Positions 63,094 through 64,000 of a stretch of DNA of 64,000 nt are shown here, piece after piece (position 1 is the stretch's first letter; every line of letters starts with the position of its first letter). Location of the stretch: positions 1,535,495,072-1,535,559,071 of the forward strand of contig OY856409.1 in the NCBI GenBank assembly GCA_963693085.1, in the 5' to 3' direction. The notes under the pieces were generated by a model. The model was not told the origin of the DNA, made no database searches, and was given only the letters and a program-made list of their open reading frames with translations. Made by a program: the position numbers and the translations under genes. The DNA is from Alisma plantago-aquatica (Eukaryota > Streptophyta > Magnoliopsida > Alismatales > Alismataceae).

Positions 63094-63498
63094 GGCGTCG
63101 GTTATTAAGGAAAACCGACGCCTTATATGTTAGGCGTCGGTTGTTTAAGAAAACCGACGTCTATATTCGAAGACCAGCCAGACACGGGTACCGCTTTGTA
63201 TTCAGCGTCGGTTGTTTATAACAAACCGACGCTGAAAGTCGGCCGCGAAATCCAAATTTTGATCAAAAAAAATAGTGTCATTTTCAGCGTCGGTCATGTA
63301 GGTATAAACCGACGCCTATGTGCGATGAAAATTTGCGCGAAAATGTCACTTTCAACGTCAGTTATCCGTTTATAACCGACGCTGAAGGTGGTTCCCGCCA
63401 AACAATTTCATGAAAATATCGTCCAATTGGACGTCGGTTGTTGCAAACAACCGACGCCTAAACATCTTTAGCGTCGGTTGTTTAAAACAACCAACGCT
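63094..63498 (+). repeat. CACTA subterminal inverted-repeat hairpins
   Basis: Seven pairs of a GCGTCGGTT word and its inverse AACCGACGC, each separated by about 9-11 bp: 63094/63113, 63133/63152, 63204/63224, 63286/63307, 63354/63374, 63430/63449 and 63470/63489. In En/Spm such motifs bind TNPA-like proteins. Binding here is inferred. Confidence 0.9.
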
Positions 63499-63499
63499 A

Positions 63500-63880
63500 T
63501 TTGGGAACTTATACTCCGCAATCGCCCGACTCTTCCTCTTTCTTCTGTTTCATTGCGAGCAATTACCCTATTTCTCTGCTGCCGGCGATTTCTCTCCAGC
63601 GATTTCTTCTCCAGCGCCATTTCTCCGGCTATTTCTTCTCCGGCGCCCCCTTCTCCGGCGCCCCCTTCTCCGCCACCACTCCTCCTTCTCCGCGCCCCCT
63701 TCTCCGCCGCCCCTGCTGCCCGCCCCTGTTGCTCCAAGCGCCTGAGCATACTCGTCGCGCCGCCGCAAACACCGCCAGAGCCACCAGAGCTGCTAGCTGC
63801 TCCTCCACCGCCGTCGCTGCTAGCTACTTCTCCAGCCAGAGCCACCGGAGCCTCTGCCTTCTTCCCTCTGACAAGGTTGG
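63500..63880 (+). promoter_or_regulatory. Putative CACTA leader / first exon
   Basis: CT-rich then GC-rich, Pro/Ser/Ala-rich in translation, following the subterminal repeats where the element promoter should lie. A donor-like caag|gttggt sits at about 63875. Long frames on both strands here are due to composition. The true coding start is uncertain. Confidence 0.35.
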
Positions 63881-64000
63881 TCTTCCCGCTGCTAGCTGCT
63901 CTGCTTTTTTATGCATCGATCAAATTGTTGTGATAAAAATGCATGTAATGTATTTGATTAGAGTTAATCTAATCTGGATGTTCATAATAATGGTATGTTA

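Larger units (their letters stand above)
63057..64000 (+). mobile_element. CACTA (En/Spm) transposon, left end
   Basis: Begins CACTACTACAGAAATAG, the terminal motif of plant CACTA elements, followed by ~440 bp of subterminal repeats and a GC-rich leader. The preceding 3 bp are CTT, the expected TSD size; the other end is outside the window. No transposase motif is reached before the window ends. Confidence 0.88.

Noticed and set aside
63410..63933. Pro/Ala/Ser-rich plus-strand and Gly/Glu-rich minus-strand frames
   Set aside because: Low-complexity GC-rich leader of the CACTA element; no homologous domain seen.

Overview
The window looks like plant nuclear DNA: AT-rich, with spliced transposase genes, very long LTRs, Helitron and CACTA ends, and dinucleotide microsatellites. 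I found no host gene that I can defend. Nearly everything recognisable is a transposable element or a decayed repeat. The angiosperm families are clear; the species is not.

Region 1-10.2 kb is a decaying tandem array of a composite unit. Each unit has a GC-richer, coding-like module (copies at 1646-2441 and 7567-8400, tail of another at 1-160), a 3' flank, and an array of about 231-bp direct repeats (about 5 copies in 478-1645, about 11 in 5050-7566). One unit was later hit by a short reverse-oriented solo LTR (2442-3782, TSD TGCGC) and a small Helitron-like element (about 4101-4894). Region 10.2-12.55 kb holds a weak Tat/Athila-type LTR remnant.

Region 12.55-54.7 kb is a nested stack. The outermost layer is the 3' half of a Ty1/copia element on the minus strand (LTR 12555-12775, tail to 12887, RNase H 36083-36312, RT 52326-53660). 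A Ty3/gypsy chromovirus of Tekay/Del type with about 4.8-kb LTRs (12888-36082) and a non-coding LARD-like element with about 4.1-kb LTRs (36313-52325) are inserted in it. The chromovirus 5' LTR carries an 11.4-kb PIF/Harbinger transposon (14309-25681). The LARD 5' LTR carries a 5'-truncated LINE (39411-41616) and a Tekay-type solo LTR (42258-46308, TSD ATGGT).

The Harbinger element is the most interesting object. Besides the usual Myb/SANT-like protein and DDE transposase it has five more genes on the same strand: two GRF-type zinc-finger proteins, a second Myb/SANT-like protein, and a tandem-duplicated 114-residue protein. Its transposase has one in-frame TGA. The uninterrupted 3' LTR of the host element shows the empty target site, so both borders are exact.

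Region 54.7-58.36 kb is a fourth, divergent LTR of the same general type, containing an (AT)n(GT)n microsatellite. 58.4-62.66 kb is AT-rich with nothing recognised. At 63057 a CACTA (En/Spm) transposon begins and runs off the window, with seven subterminal hairpin pairs and a CT-rich putative first exon.
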